In this document: positions 7,077 through 16,577 of the stretch, piece by piece
How positions within the stretch are numbered: the first letter of the stretch is position 1
Layout of the letters: each line of letters opens with the position of its first letter
Source of the DNA: an uncultured Rubrobacteraceae bacterium
GTDB taxonomy: Bacteria > Actinomycetota > Rubrobacteria > Rubrobacterales > Rubrobacteraceae
Assembly (NCBI GenBank): GCA_902806105.1
Contig: CADCVI010000166.1
Coordinates: 1 to 26,030 of the forward strand
Direction of reading: 5' to 3'
Length of the DNA stretch: 26,030 nucleotides
Notes under the pieces: model-generated
Told to the model about the DNA's origin: nothing
What the model saw: the letters and a program-made list of their open reading frames with translations, nothing else
The model's database searches: none
Translations under genes and position numbers: made by a program

Positions 7077-9323
7077 CTACCCAAGATGGCCACCTTCCGG
7101 GGCGTGCCGCTCGAAGAGGTCGCGGTCGTGGGCACGGCGCAGGTCTTCGAGGGACAGGTCGATCAGGCCCGGTATGACGAACCGGTCTCCGCCAGTGTAG
7201 CCGGTATCGTCGTAGCTTATACGTGCATCACCGAGGGCTTCTTGCAGTTCGGGCCAGCGTTCCTCCGGGACGGTGACAACAAAGCTCGCGCCTCCCTCGC
7301 CAAGTAGCGTCTGGTGGAGGTGGTGCTTGTCGCGAGCGAGGAGCTCGATCTCCCCCGCATGAAACTCGAACCCCATCCCTCCGGTAAGGGCCATCTCCGC
7401 AAAGGCCACAAGGTAACCGCCCTCGGAGACATCGTGCGCCGTATCGATCAAGCCCGACCGGATCATCTCACGTACGAGGTCGGCAGTCTTTTTCTCGCCG
7501 GTCAGATCTGGCACAACGGGTCGCCCGGCAACCTTCCCATGGATAATCTCGAGGTAGCTCGACCCGGCTAGAGGATGTCCTTCCGGTCGTTGGGTAGCCC
7601 CCCCGAGCACCACCACCATATCCCCCTCCCGCTTGAAGCCAGGGGTCGCGTGGCGGCTCACGTCCTCGAAGACGCCGACCATCCCGACCGCCGGGGTCGG
7701 GTAGATGGCGCCGCGCTCGGTCTCGTTGAAAAGGCTGACGTTCCCGCTCACCACCGGCGTTCCGAGAACCTCGCACGCTTCGGCCATGCCGTCGACGCAC
7801 TCGGAGAGCCCGTAGTAGCCGTCCGGTTTCTCGGGGCTGCCGAAGTTGAGGCAGTCGGTGATGGCGACGGGCTCGGCCCCGACGCAGGAGAGGTTTCGGT
7901 ACGCCTCGGCGACGGCCGCAGCTCCTCCGCCCCTCGGGTCGAGGTAGCAGTGGCGTCCGCTGACGTCTGTCGTGACGGCGAAGCCGAGTTTCGTGCCCTT
8001 TATGCGGATCACGGCTGCGTCGGCGCCGGGGCGTACGACCGTATCGGAGCCGACCTCGCTGTCGTACTGCTCGTAGACGGAGGCGCGGGAGCAGAGGTTC
8101 GGGTGGGAGAGCATCTTCAGGAGGACCTCGTTGTAGTCCTCGGGCTCCGGGAGGTCGTTCGGGTCGAAATTCTGTGCCTCGTCGAGGTACGCGGGCCTCT
8201 TCACCTCGCGCTCGTAGACGGGGGCGTCGGCGAGGTACTGCGCGGGGACGGAGCCTATGGGCTCGCCGTTGTCGAAGACCCGCAGTTCCCCGTGGCTCGT
8301 CACGCGGCCCACGACGGCGGCGTCGAGCTCGTAGCGGGCGCAGACCTTCAGGACCTCTTCGGCTTTCTCGGGCTCCACTACGGCGAGCATCCGCTCCTGG
8401 GACTCGGAGATCACGACCTCCCAGGCCTCCATGCCCTCCTCGCGCAGGGGCACCTTCTCGGCGTCGAGCTCTATGCCGACCCCTCCCCTCGCCGCCATCT
8501 CCGAGGCGGACGAGGCGATGCCCGCCGCCCCGAGGTCCTGGAGCGCTACGAGAAGGTCCCGCTCCAGGAGCCTCAAGGAACACTCGATCAGCATCTTCCC
8601 GGCGAACGGGTCCCCGACCTGTACGTTGGAGCGCTTCGCCTCGGACTCGGCGGTCAGCTCGTCGGAGGCGAACGTAGCCCCGTGGATGCCGTCGCGGCCG
8701 GTCTTGGCGCCGAACAGGACGACGAGGTTACCCTCCCCCGCCTCGGCCTTCGCGCGCACGACCTCGTCCGCTCGGATGAGCCCGACGCACATCGCGTTCA
8801 CGAGCGGGTTCCCCGAGTACGCGGGCGAGAACTCGACCTCCCCGCCGACCGTCGGGACGCCGATGGCGTTCCCGTAGCCGCCGATACCCCGCACGACCTC
8901 GCGGAAGAGGTAGCGGTTCCGCTCGTCGTCGAGCGGCCCGAAGCGAAGCGCGTTCAGGAGGGCGACCGGCCGCGCGCCCATCGCGATAACGTCGCGGATG
9001 ATACCGCCGACCCCGGTGGCCGCACCCTCGTAGGGCTCGACGGCGGACGGGTGGTTGTGGCTCTCCATCTTGAAAGCGAGCGCCCAGCCCTCCCCCACCT
9101 CGATCACGCCGGCGTTCTCCCCCGGCCCCTGCAAGACGCGCGGCCCCGTGTTCGGGAAGCGCCGGAGCAGCGGCCTGGAATTTTTGTAGCCGCAGTGCTC
9201 GCTCCACATCACGGAGAACAGCGAGAGCTCCAGGTAGTTCGGTGCCCGCCCCATGAGCTCCAGGATGCGATCGTACTCGAAGTCCGAGAGCCCCAGAGAC
9301 GTGTAGGTCTCCTGAATGTTCAA
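7077..9323 (-). CDS. purL: Phosphoribosylformylglycinamidine synthase, synthetase subunit (small PurL)
   Basis: 748 residues, the small PurL type that needs separate PurQ (glutaminase) and PurS subunits, both encoded just upstream. It converts FGAR to FGAM with ATP (step 4). Motifs: [16 protein letters not shown], GDAxxx-type [48 protein letters not shown], and in the second half [19 protein letters not shown] and [18 protein letters not shown]. The start is TTG at 9323, overlapping the purQ TGA (TTGA). The next in-frame Met is well inside conserved sequence, so the TTG is favoured. Confidence 0.97.
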   Translation of the reverse strand: MNIQETYTSLGLSDFEYDRILELMGRAPNYLELSLFSVMWSEHCGYKNSRPLLRRFPNTGPRVLQGPGENAGVIEVGEGWALAFKMESHNHPSAVEPYEGAATGVGGIIRDVIAMGARPVALLNALRFGPLDDERNRYLFREVVRGIGGYGNAIGVPTVGGEVEFSPAYSGNPLVNAMCVGLIRADEVVRAKAEAGEGNLVVLFGAKTGRDGIHGATFASDELTAESEAKRSNVQVGDPFAGKMLIECSLRLLERDLLVALQDLGAAGIASSASEMAARGGVGIELDAEKVPLREEGMEAWEVVISESQERMLAVVEPEKAEEVLKVCARYELDAAVVGRVTSHGELRVFDNGEPIGSVPAQYLADAPVYEREVKRPAYLDEAQNFDPNDLPEPEDYNEVLLKMLSHPNLCSRASVYEQYDSEVGSDTVVRPGADAAVIRIKGTKLGFAVTTDVSGRHCYLDPRGGGAAAVAEAYRNLSCVGAEPVAITDCLNFGSPEKPDGYYGLSECVDGMAEACEVLGTPVVSGNVSLFNETERGAIYPTPAVGMVGVFEDVSRHATPGFKREGDMVVVLGGATQRPEGHPLAGSSYLEIIHGKVAGRPVVPDLTGEKKTADLVREMIRSGLIDTAHDVSEGGYLVAFAEMALTGGMGFEFHAGEIELLARDKHHLHQTLLGEGGASFVVTVPEERWPELQEALGDARISYDDTGYTGGDRFVIPGLIDLSLEDLRRAHDRDLFERHAPEGGHLG

Positions 9324-9982
9324 ACCCTCGCCCCCGTGAGGACGGACTCGAAGACCCGCAGGCCCTCCTCTGAGCCGAGGACCGGGTCGGAGACGCGCTC
9401 GGGGTGCGGCATCAGGCCGACCACGTTCCGGGCCTCGTTGCAGATCCCGGCGATGCCGTTCGCCGAGCCGTTCGGGTTGTCGAGGTAGCGGAGGACGACC
9501 CGCCCTTCTTCTTCAAGCCCCCGGATCGTCGCCTCGTCGGCGTAATAGTTCCCCTCGTTGTGGGCGACGGGGAGGATGATCTCCTCCCCCTCACCGTACA
9601 GCGAGGTCCAGGGAGTATCCGCTTTCTCGACGCGGGTCCTTACCCGCCGGCTCACGAACCGCATCCCCGTGTTCCGGAGCAGGGCACCGGGAAGAAGGTG
9701 CGCCTCAAGCAGCACCTGAAACCCGTTGCAAACCCCGAGGACGGGCCCGCCACTCCTCGCGAACTCCTCCAGCGGCCCCATTACCTTGGCGAAACGCGCG
9801 ATGGCGCCCGGCCTGAGATAGTCGCCGTACGAGAACCCGCCCGGCACGACCACGGCGTCGACCCCCTTCAGCTCGGGGTCGGCGTGCCAGAGCTCGACGG
9901 GGGTGGCCCCCGCCCGCTCGACGGCGTGAAGCGCGTCCCGGTCGCAGTTGGAGCCCGGGAAGACCGTGACCCCGATCCTCAT
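9320..9982 (-). CDS. purQ: Phosphoribosylformylglycinamidine synthase, glutaminase subunit (PurQ)
   Basis: 220 residues. A class I glutamine amidotransferase that supplies ammonia to PurL. Visible: [16 protein letters not shown] at the N-terminus, [13 protein letters not shown], the nucleophile elbow [11 protein letters not shown] (Cys near residue 86), and the catalytic His-Glu pair in MPHPERV near the C-terminus. The ATG at 9982 overlaps the purS stop as ATGA, which fixes the start; the open frame upstream of it is a purS shadow. Its TGA overlaps the TTG start of purL, matching the need for stoichiometric PurS:PurQ:PurL. Confidence 0.97.
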   Translation of the reverse strand: MRIGVTVFPGSNCDRDALHAVERAGATPVELWHADPELKGVDAVVVPGGFSYGDYLRPGAIARFAKVMGPLEEFARSGGPVLGVCNGFQVLLEAHLLPGALLRNTGMRFVSRRVRTRVEKADTPWTSLYGEGEEIILPVAHNEGNYYADEATIRGLEEEGRVVLRYLDNPNGSANGIAGICNEARNVVGLMPHPERVSDPVLGSEEGLRVFESVLTGARV

Positions 9983-10203
9983 TCGACGGCCTCCCACTCG
10001 TACTCCTCGGTCGTCGGGTTGGCCAGGAGCCTCTGGCACATCCCCTCGACCTCGTCCGCCGACTCTACCTCCATCTCGATGAGGCGACCGATGTGCACCG
10101 TCCGCACGCCGCCGAAACCCAGGGCCGGGAGCGCGCGCTTCACGGCCTCGCCCTGAGGGTCTAGGATGCCGCTCTTCGGCCGCACCAGGACTCGTACCTT
10201 CAA
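9979..10203 (-). CDS. purS: Phosphoribosylformylglycinamidine synthase, PurS subunit
   Basis: 74 residues from the TTG at 10203. PurS bridges PurQ and small PurL and helps channel ammonia. The family pattern is clear: VRVLVRPKSGILDPQGEAVKR, then GFGGVRTVHIGR and a closing VEGMCQRLLANP. The TTG is chosen because it places the lysine-containing first strand at the start as in other PurS proteins, and GGGAGG lies 9 nt upstream. An in-frame start at 10239 would add 12 residues with no family counterpart. Its TGA overlaps the purQ ATG. Confidence 0.92.
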   Translation of the reverse strand: MKVRVLVRPKSGILDPQGEAVKRALPALGFGGVRTVHIGRLIEMEVESADEVEGMCQRLLANPTTEEYEWEAVE

Positions 10204-10265
10204 GCTACCGATCCTCCCGTCAAACACGCTCTTCCCCACTCCCCGCCAACCATCGCAAGGCTCCC

Positions 10266-10276
10266 GAGGCGAAGCC

Positions 10277-10278
<2 letters not shown>
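10266..10278 (-). repeat. Small hairpin overlapping the purC stop codon
   Basis: The minus strand reads GAGGC-TTC-GCCTC, a 5-bp GC-rich stem starting within the purC TGA. The following 62 bases to purS hold no gene. It could be a transcript processing or attenuation site inside the operon, but a chance hairpin in GC-rich DNA is also likely. Confidence 0.3.
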
Positions 10279-10994
<716 letters not shown>

Positions 10995-11002
<8 letters not shown>

Positions 11003-12323
11003 TCTCCAACCTCTTCTTCAATCCTTCGACGCGCTCGAACACGGTGCCGACGTTCCTCAGGGCGTGACCCGGATCGAGCAGGTCGCCAAGCCCGTCGCCG
11101 AGCCGCTCCCGCACCTCCGGCTTACCCTCCAGAAGCTCCCGGAAGCTCCCCCCACCGTCCCACGCCCGGAGCGCGGATTCCTGCACGATGGCGTAAGCAT
11201 CGTCGCGGGACATCCCGCTCTCGACGAGGGCGAGCAGGACGCGGCCCGAGTAGACGATGCCGCCCCCAATGTTCAGGTTCTCCCTCATGCGTTCCGCGTT
11301 GACGGTCAGGCCGTCGAGGACGCGGCGGGCGGTGCGGAGCATGTAGTGGGCGACGGTAGTGGCGTCGGGGAGGACGACGCGCTCGGCCGAGGAGTGGCTT
11401 ATATCCCTCTCCTGCCACAGGGCGTTGTCCTCGAAGCCGACCGCCGCGTAGCCCCTGAGGAGGCGGGCCATCCCGGTCAGGCGCTCGCAGAGGATCGGGT
11501 TTCGCTTGTGCGGCATCGCCGAGGAACCCTTCTGGCCCCTGCCGAACGGCTCCTGAAGCTCCCGGATCTCGGTTCGCTGCGCACCCCGGATCTCGACCGC
11601 TATCTTCTCCAGCGTCGAGCCCATGATGGCGAGCACGGACAACACCTCGGCGTGGCGATCTCGCTGTATGACCTGGGTGGACGCCTCGGCCGGCTCGATG
11701 CCGAGCTCCTCGCAGGCGAGCGCCTCTACCTTCGGGTCCACGTTCGCGTAGACGCCGACGGCGCCGGAGATCTTGCCGACCGAGGCCATCCTCCGCGCGT
11801 GCTCCAGCCTCTCGAGGTTCCGCTCCATCTCGAAGGCCCACACGGCGCATTTGTGCCCGAAGACCATCGGCTCCGCGTGCACCCCGTGCGTCCGCCCGAC
11901 CATCACGGTCTCGCGGTGGCGGAGCGCCATCTCTACGAGGAGCATCGCAAGCGCCCTCGCCTCGTCGAGGACGAGCCCGAGTGCGTCCCGCAGCCTCAGG
12001 GCTCCGGCCGTATCCACGACGTCCGACGAGGTCAGGCCGAAGTGGAAGTGGCGGGCGGCGTTCGCCCCACCCTTCCTCGCGACCTCCTCGTTCACGGTCG
12101 TGACGAAGGCGATAACGTCGTGGTTCGTCTCCTTCTCGACCTCGTCGATGCGTTCGACCGTAAAACCAGCCTTCTCGGCGAGCTCGTCGACCTCCGCCTC
12201 CGGGATCTCGCCGAGGCGAGCGCGCGCCCGGCAGACGGCGAGCTCGACCTCAAGCCACGCCCGGAACTTCGCTTCTTCCGTCCAAACGGCCCCCATCTCG
12301 GGGAGCGTGTAGCGCCCGATCAT
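10995..12323 (-). CDS. purB: Adenylosuccinate lyase (PurB)
   Basis: 442 residues. A fumarase/aspartase-superfamily lyase acting twice: it releases fumarate from SAICAR and from adenylosuccinate. Motifs: MIGRYTLPEMGAVWTEEAKF at the start, HFGLTSSDVVDTAGALR, VGRTHGVHAEP with the catalytic His, and the mobile-loop signature SSAMPHKRNPI with the catalytic Ser. The ATG at 12323 directly abuts the purE TAG with no spacer. It sits beside purE and purC, whose product it uses, and in the same operon as purA, whose product it also uses. Confidence 0.97.
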
Positions 12324-12755
12324 CTAAACCTCCAGCTTCTGCGCGAGGTCGGTGTCGGAGAGCGCGAGAATCTGGGCGGCGAGGATGGCGGCGTTGGCGG
12401 AGCCGTCGACGGCCACCGTCGCCACGGGCACACCCGACGGCATCTGGACGGTGGAGAGAAGCGAGTCGAGGCCGCCCATGGTGCCGGTTGAGATGGGGAT
12501 GCCAATGACGGGCAGGATGGTCCGGGCGGCGACGGCGGCGGCGAGGCCGCTGGCGAGCCCCGCGCCGCAGATGATGACCTTGATACCGCGCTCGCGGGCG
12601 GTGCCGGCGTACTCCGAGACGTCCTCGGGGTTCCGGTACGGGCTCATCACGTTGATCTCGTAAGGTATGCCGAGGTCGTCGAGCCTCGCGACGCACTTCT
12701 CGATGATGGGCCGGTCGGACTCGCTGCCGATCAGGATTCCAACGGGCGGGGTCAT
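12324..12755 (-). CDS. purE: PurE-family protein (N5-CAIR mutase / AIR carboxylase) with altered active site
   Basis: 143 residues; the fold signature is clear: VGILIGSESDRPI at the N-terminus, ARERGIKVIICGAG, then ILPVIGIPI, DSLLSTVQMPSGVPVATVA and NAAILAAQILAL. The family moves or adds the carboxyl group that makes CAIR. Two positions are unusual. The motif SAHRTP of class I PurE (His45 in E. coli, seen as the catalytic proton shuttle) reads SPYRNP, with codon TAC. The AGGAAHLPG motif reads AGLASGLAAA, losing the second conserved His and resembling the GRSNGLG stretch of class II (PurK-independent) enzymes. The ATG at 12755 overlaps the purD stop (ATGA). No purK lies in the window. Operon position says it does the PurE step; the chemistry is open. 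Confidence 0.9.
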   Translation of the reverse strand: MTPPVGILIGSESDRPIIEKCVARLDDLGIPYEINVMSPYRNPEDVSEYAGTARERGIKVIICGAGLASGLAAAVAARTILPVIGIPISTGTMGGLDSLLSTVQMPSGVPVATVAVDGSANAAILAAQILALSDTDLAQKLEV

Positions 12756-14032
12756 AGCTCTTCCATCTCCATCGCTTCCAGGGCTATATCCGTGCGGTAC
12801 TGCATGCCGGGGAACCTGATCAGCTCGACGGCGGCGTAGGCGCGGGCCCGCGCCTCCATGATGGAGGGGCCGGTCCCGACGACGTTCAGGACGCGTCCCC
12901 CGGCCGTGTAGAAGATCCCATCCTCCTCCCTGACGGCGGCGTGGTACACCCGGACACCGGCGAGGTCGCGCACGTCGTCGAGGCCGGTTATCTCGTCGCC
13001 CTCCGAAGACGACTCGGGGTAGCCGTCGGAGGCCAGGACGACGCAGACGGTCTTCTCGGTCGACCAGGTGACCTCGCGCCTCCTGAGGTCTTCCTCGGTG
13101 CAGGCGAGCAAGAGCTCCAGGAGGTCGGAGTCGAGCCGGGGCAGGAGCGCCTGCGTCTCCGGGTCCCCGAAGCGGCAGTTGAACTCCAGGGCCTTCGGGC
13201 CGGTCTCGGTGACCATGACGCCCGCGTACAAGAGGCCCGTGTAGGGGACCCCGATGAGCGCGAGCTGGCGGATGGTGGGGTTGATGATCTCCTCCAGAAT
13301 CTGCGCGTACGTGGAGGGCTCCATCCACATCGTCGGTGAGTAGGCCCCCATCCCGCCGGTGTTCGGCCCCTCGTCCCCGTCCCCGAGGCGCTTGTAGTCC
13401 TGAGCGGGGACGAACGGCAGGATGTCCCTCCCGTCGGTGAGCGCGAAGATGGAGGCCTCGTGGCCCTCCAGGTACTCTTCTATAAGCACCCTCTCCCCCG
13501 CCGCCCCGAAGGCGCCCCGGAAGGCCGCCCGGACCGCGCCCTCGGCCTCCTCGTGGGAGGTGGCGACGGTGACGCCCTTCCCGGCGGCTATCCCGTCCAC
13601 CTTGACGACCAGGGGGTACTCCTTCTGCGCGCGCAGGTAAGCGAGCGCGGGCTCCTCGCGGTCGAATGCCTCGAAGCGGGCGGTCGGGACGCCGGCGTGG
13701 CGCATGACCTCCTTGGCGAACACTTTTGAGCCTTCGAGGCGAGCGGCGGCGCGCGAGGGCCCGAAGATCTTCAGCCCCGCCTCCCAGAAGCACTCCCCGA
13801 TCCCCCCTATAAGGGGCGACTCCGGGCCGACGACAGTCAGGTCGATCCCCGCCGTCCTCGCGTAGTTGCGAAGCCCGATCAGGTCGTCCGCCGGGATGTC
13901 CACGGTCTCCGCGATCGCCGCGATGCCGGGGTTGCCGGGGGCGGCGAAGACCTCCGGGTTCGTGGGGCTCGCGATGATGGCCTCGACGAGCGCGTGCTCG
14001 CGCGCCCCGCTGCCGACGACGAGAACGCGCAA
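12752..14032 (-). CDS. purD: Phosphoribosylamine-glycine ligase (GAR synthetase, PurD)
   Basis: 426 residues, full length. An ATP-grasp ligase joining phosphoribosylamine and glycine (step 2). Visible: MRVLVVGSGAREHALVEAI (N-terminal domain), VVKVDGIAAGKGVTVA (ATP-binding loop), GPNTGGMGAYSP and ALEFNCRFGDPETQ (metal-ligand region). The start is TTG at 14032, three bases after the purA TAG, with GAGGGT upstream. The next in-frame starts would cut into the conserved nucleotide-binding strand. Its TGA overlaps the purE ATG. Confidence 0.97.
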   Translation of the reverse strand: MRVLVVGSGAREHALVEAIIASPTNPEVFAAPGNPGIAAIAETVDIPADDLIGLRNYARTAGIDLTVVGPESPLIGGIGECFWEAGLKIFGPSRAAARLEGSKVFAKEVMRHAGVPTARFEAFDREEPALAYLRAQKEYPLVVKVDGIAAGKGVTVATSHEEAEGAVRAAFRGAFGAAGERVLIEEYLEGHEASIFALTDGRDILPFVPAQDYKRLGDGDEGPNTGGMGAYSPTMWMEPSTYAQILEEIINPTIRQLALIGVPYTGLLYAGVMVTETGPKALEFNCRFGDPETQALLPRLDSDLLELLLACTEEDLRRREVTWSTEKTVCVVLASDGYPESSSEGDEITGLDDVRDLAGVRVYHAAVREEDGIFYTAGGRVLNVVGTGPSIMEARARAYAAVELIRFPGMQYRTDIALEAMEMEEL

Positions 14033-14035
14033 GCC

Positions 14036-15322
14036 CTAGACCCTCGCGCTCTCTACGATCGCCTGCTCCCGCTCGGGACCGACGCTGATCATGCGCACCG
14101 GCACCCCTAGCGCCTCCTCCACGAACTGCACGAAGGAACGCGCCTCCTCGGGCAGATCCTCCCGCCTCCGGCATCCCGAGACGTCCTCGTCCCAACCGGC
14201 GAAGGTCTCGTAGATGGGCTTCGCGTGGTGCAGGTCGGTCTGGCTCAACGGGTAGCTCCGAACCTCCTCGCCGTCGATCTCGTACCCGACGCAGACCTTT
14301 ATCTCGTCGACGGACGACAAGACGTCGAGCATCGTGATGGCGAGCTTGGTTATGCCGTTCAGGGAGGCCGAGAACTGGAGCGCGGGGAGGTCCATCCAGC
14401 CGCAGCGGCGCGGCCTGCCCGTGGTCGTCCCTACCTCCTTGCCGACCCGCCTCAGCGTCTCCCCGACCTCGTCGAAGAGCTCGGTCGGGAACGGGCCGTC
14501 GCCCACGCGCGTCGCGTAGGCCTTTGTAACCCCGATAACCTCGGTCAGGGCGGACGGCGGGATCCCGGCCCCCACGCAGGCCCCGCCGGCCGACGGGTTC
14601 GAGGAGGTGACGAACGGATAGGTGCCGAAGTCGTTGTCCAGGAGCGTCGCCTGGGCCCCTTCGAGCAGAACTTCCTCGCCGCGATCCAGGGCTTCCCGGA
14701 GCATCCCGCCCGTGTCGACCATCATGGGCTCCAGAAGCTCGCGGAAGGAGAGGAGGTACTGGACGAGATCCTCGGGGTCGAAGGGCTCCTCGTCGTAGAC
14801 GTTGGTGAACAGGGCGTTCTTCTCGCGCAGGGCGGCCTTGAGCTTCGTCCTGAGGATGCCCTCGTCGAAGACGTCCTGCACCCGCACGCCGACCCTCGCG
14901 ACCTTGTCCTCGTAGGCCGGGCCGATGCCGCGGTTCGTGGTCCCGATCTTGGCCTTCCCGAGCGCCTTCTCGCGGTGGCCGTCGAGACGGATGTGGTAGG
15001 GCAGGATGAGGTGGCTCCGGCCGTCGACCTTGAGGCGGCTCTTGACCTCCAGGCCACGCTTCTCCAGCGCCCCGACCTCCTCGGCCAGGACCTCCGGGTT
15101 GACCACGACCCCGTTGCCGATCGTGCAGACCACGCCCTCACGCACCATCCCGGAGGGGATGAGGTGTACCTTGAACTCCTCCTCGCCGACCCGGATCGTG
15201 TGCCCCGCGTTGTTCCCGCCGGAGTAGCGGGAGACGAAGCTGGCGTCGGCGGCGAGGGCGTCGCAGACGCGACCCTTCCCCTCGTCACCCCAGGCAAGCC
15301 CCAGCACGACCGTAGCACTCAT
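14036..15322 (-). CDS. purA: Adenylosuccinate synthetase (PurA)
   Basis: 428 residues. It joins IMP and aspartate using GTP, the first step from IMP to AMP. Motifs: GLAWGDEGKGRVCDALA (P-loop-like GDEGKG), SGGNNAGHTI, GTTNRGIGPAYEDK, LLEGAQATLLDNDFGTYPFVTSSN and TTTGRPRRCGWMDL. ATG at 15322, with AGGA about 7 nt upstream. It is the first gene of the operon, so an IMP-consuming enzyme is made together with the full IMP pathway. A promoter candidate lies about 95 nt upstream. Confidence 0.97.
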   Translation of the reverse strand: MSATVVLGLAWGDEGKGRVCDALAADASFVSRYSGGNNAGHTIRVGEEEFKVHLIPSGMVREGVVCTIGNGVVVNPEVLAEEVGALEKRGLEVKSRLKVDGRSHLILPYHIRLDGHREKALGKAKIGTTNRGIGPAYEDKVARVGVRVQDVFDEGILRTKLKAALREKNALFTNVYDEEPFDPEDLVQYLLSFRELLEPMMVDTGGMLREALDRGEEVLLEGAQATLLDNDFGTYPFVTSSNPSAGGACVGAGIPPSALTEVIGVTKAYATRVGDGPFPTELFDEVGETLRRVGKEVGTTTGRPRRCGWMDLPALQFSASLNGITKLAITMLDVLSSVDEIKVCVGYEIDGEEVRSYPLSQTDLHHAKPIYETFAGWDEDVSGCRRREDLPEEARSFVQFVEEALGVPVRMISVGPEREQAIVESARV

Positions 15323-15417
15323 AAAACCGTCCTATCTCTTGGGTGTTCGGGTAAGGGAGATTCGGGGCGAATGCACGCACCACTCATAGAAGCCTCGCGT
15401 CCTGACAGCACTGGTGC

Positions 15418-15446
15418 AATGTAGCATAGAAAGTGGGCGGTTTGAA
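15418..15446 (-). promoter_or_regulatory. Putative promoter of the purine operon
   Basis: On the minus strand, TTCAAA (15446-15441) and TACATT (15423-15418) are 17 nt apart, and the -10 is preceded by TGC to give an extended -10 TGCTACATT. The transcript would have a leader of about 85-90 nt before the purA ATG. An inverted pair GCACCA/TGGTGC (15412-15417 and 15377-15382) flanks the expected start site. I see no recognisable purine riboswitch core. Confidence 0.5.
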
Positions 15447-15472
15447 CTTGCAGAGGCCGCCGGCTGCCCGCG

Positions 15473-16252
15473 CTACTCGAAGAGCACGACGGGTTCGGAG
15501 TAGTAGCGGACGCGGTTTTTTTCGAGGGAATCGTCGACGAATCTCCTGAGCTCTGCCCCGCGCTCCGCGGGGTCGCCGTCGCGGAGCCTGTCCAGCGGGT
15601 AGCGGAGGTTCAGGATGCGCTCGGGGACGGGGAAGCGCGTGATCCCGGCCGGCAGCACCTCCCCCCTCTCCACGACCTCGACGAGCTCCCCGGGGGAGAA
15701 ACGCCTGTAAAGGAGCAGGGCCTCATCCCCTCCAAGCTCCACGCCCGCCTCGGGGTCGACCCTGCGCACCACGCCCCCCTTCGGGTAAACGCTCCCGAGG
15801 GACTTCAGGGCGCGGACGGAGGCGACGAGCCCCGTGTCCGCCGCCCGCGCATACAGCCTACGGCCGTCGGGGAAGCAAGCCTCGACGAGGCAGCCTTCGC
15901 CCGGTCTCTCCCCGGAGATGGCGACGTCCGGTATGGACCTGAGGGCGGTTTCGAGGCTCGCGGCGGGGAGGAGGTGGGCCCAGCTCTCGGCCCTTTCGGG
16001 CAGGCTCACCCCCTGGACGAGCGCTAGCCGGAGGCCGAGCTCGGTGAGGGCGCGCACGCGGTGGGCGCCGTCGAGGACGAAGTAGCGGTCCCCGTAGGGG
16101 GCGACGATGACGGGGTTGCGCTGGACGGCCTCGTCACGGATGCCGTCGCGGACGCGCGCGAGACGCGGAGGATCGTGATCCTCGTGAAGGATCAGGCAAG
16201 AGAGCTCGACGATGCCGAGGGCGTCGAGCGCGGGGATTGCGCTCCGGGCCAC
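15473..16252 (-). CDS. ParB/sulfiredoxin-fold protein, SbnI/SerK-like (possible free-serine kinase or regulator)
   Basis: 259 residues. The N-terminal ~90 residues look like a ParB/Srx domain: LSCLILHEDHDPPRL, then RNPVIVAPYGDRYFVLDGAHRVRALTELG. The DGAHR motif (D61-R65) with an acidic residue early in the domain (E24) resembles SbnI and the archaeal serine kinase SerK, which phosphorylate free serine; SbnI is also about 254 residues. No ParB DNA-binding helix-turn-helix is visible, so chromosome partitioning is unlikely. The C-terminal half (Arg/Glu-rich, ending NRVRYYSEPVVLFE) is unassigned. GTG start at 16252 with no strong ribosome binding site, 18 nt after the small membrane ORF. The function is inference from motif and length only. 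Confidence 0.7.
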   Translation of the reverse strand: MARSAIPALDALGIVELSCLILHEDHDPPRLARVRDGIRDEAVQRNPVIVAPYGDRYFVLDGAHRVRALTELGLRLALVQGVSLPERAESWAHLLPAASLETALRSIPDVAISGERPGEGCLVEACFPDGRRLYARAADTGLVASVRALKSLGSVYPKGGVVRRVDPEAGVELGGDEALLLYRRFSPGELVEVVERGEVLPAGITRFPVPERILNLRYPLDRLRDGDPAERGAELRRFVDDSLEKNRVRYYSEPVVLFE

Positions 16253-16270
16253 GATGGGGCCAGGTTCGGG

Positions 16271-16390
16271 CTACGCGTCGCCGCCGGAGCGGCCGAAGAT
16301 AAAGTCCAGCAGCAGGAAGCCGCCGAAGAAAAAGATGGCGATGATAAGGAAGAAACCGATCACGCCCATGAGCAGATACAGCGTGTCCAA
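16271..16390 (-). CDS. Small single-span membrane protein (39 aa)
   Basis: TTG at 16390 follows GGCGGAGG by about 9 nt and opens a frame reading MDTLYLLMGVIGFFLIIAIF, then a second hydrophobic stretch FFGGFLLLDFIFGR and a short hydrophilic tail GRSGGDA. Almost the whole peptide is one long or hairpin membrane segment. It lies between tRNA-Pro and the ParB/SbnI-like gene on the same strand and may be transcribed with them. No family is recognised. The strong ribosome binding site and marked hydrophobicity support it; the size leaves doubt. Confidence 0.5.
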   Translation of the reverse strand: MDTLYLLMGVIGFFLIIAIFFFGGFLLLDFIFGRSGGDA

Positions 16391-16434
16391 AAGATCAAGC
16401 CTCCGCCGCGTAGATGCACAGAACAAGCGAAGAG

Positions 16435-16508
16435 TCGGGACGGCCGGATTCGAACCGGCGACCACTCGGCCCCCAGCCGAGTGCGCTACCAGACTGCGCC
16501 ACGTCCCG
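16435..16508 (-). tRNA. tRNA-Pro (anticodon GGG)
   Basis: A 74-nt cloverleaf: acceptor CGGGACG/CGTCCCG, anticodon stem CTCGG/CCGAG with loop CTGGGGG (anticodon GGG), T-arm GCCGG-TTCGAAT-CCGGC, discriminator A. CCA is not encoded. It is transcribed divergently from the resolvase-like gene at 16578. Confidence 0.96.
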
Positions 16509-16521
16509 ACGCAACGCCTTC

Positions 16522-16530
16522 AATATACCA
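16522..16530 (-). promoter_or_regulatory. Extended -10 promoter of tRNA-Pro
   Basis: The minus strand reads TGGTATATT, an extended -10 with a near-consensus hexamer, 13 nt before the mature tRNA 5' end. The expected start is about 6-7 nt upstream of the tRNA. No good -35 lies 17 nt upstream. Confidence 0.55.
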
Positions 16531-16562
16531 GAAGGTGCCCGGCGCGGGCGAAAGTTCGGCCG

Positions 16563-16571
16563 TGCTATCAT
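16563..16571 (+). promoter_or_regulatory. Extended -10 promoter, leaderless, for the resolvase-like gene
   Basis: TGCTATCAT ends 6 nt before the GTG at 16578, so the predicted transcription start is the first base of the start codon. No Shine-Dalgarno is present between them, which fits a leaderless mRNA. Confidence 0.5.
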
Positions 16572-16577
16572 CGGCGC

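Noticed and set aside
7575..9488. 637-codon open frame on the plus strand
   Set aside because: Antisense to purL and purQ; the product is low-complexity, Val/Gly/Asp/Arg-rich and has no motif. It is a shadow created by high-GC codon use.
11064..12491. 475-codon open frame on the plus strand
   Set aside because: Antisense to purB and purE; no motif and no ribosome binding site.
15323..15410. Purine riboswitch upstream of purA
   Set aside because: I could not find the conserved three-way-junction core; only a loose inverted pair is present.
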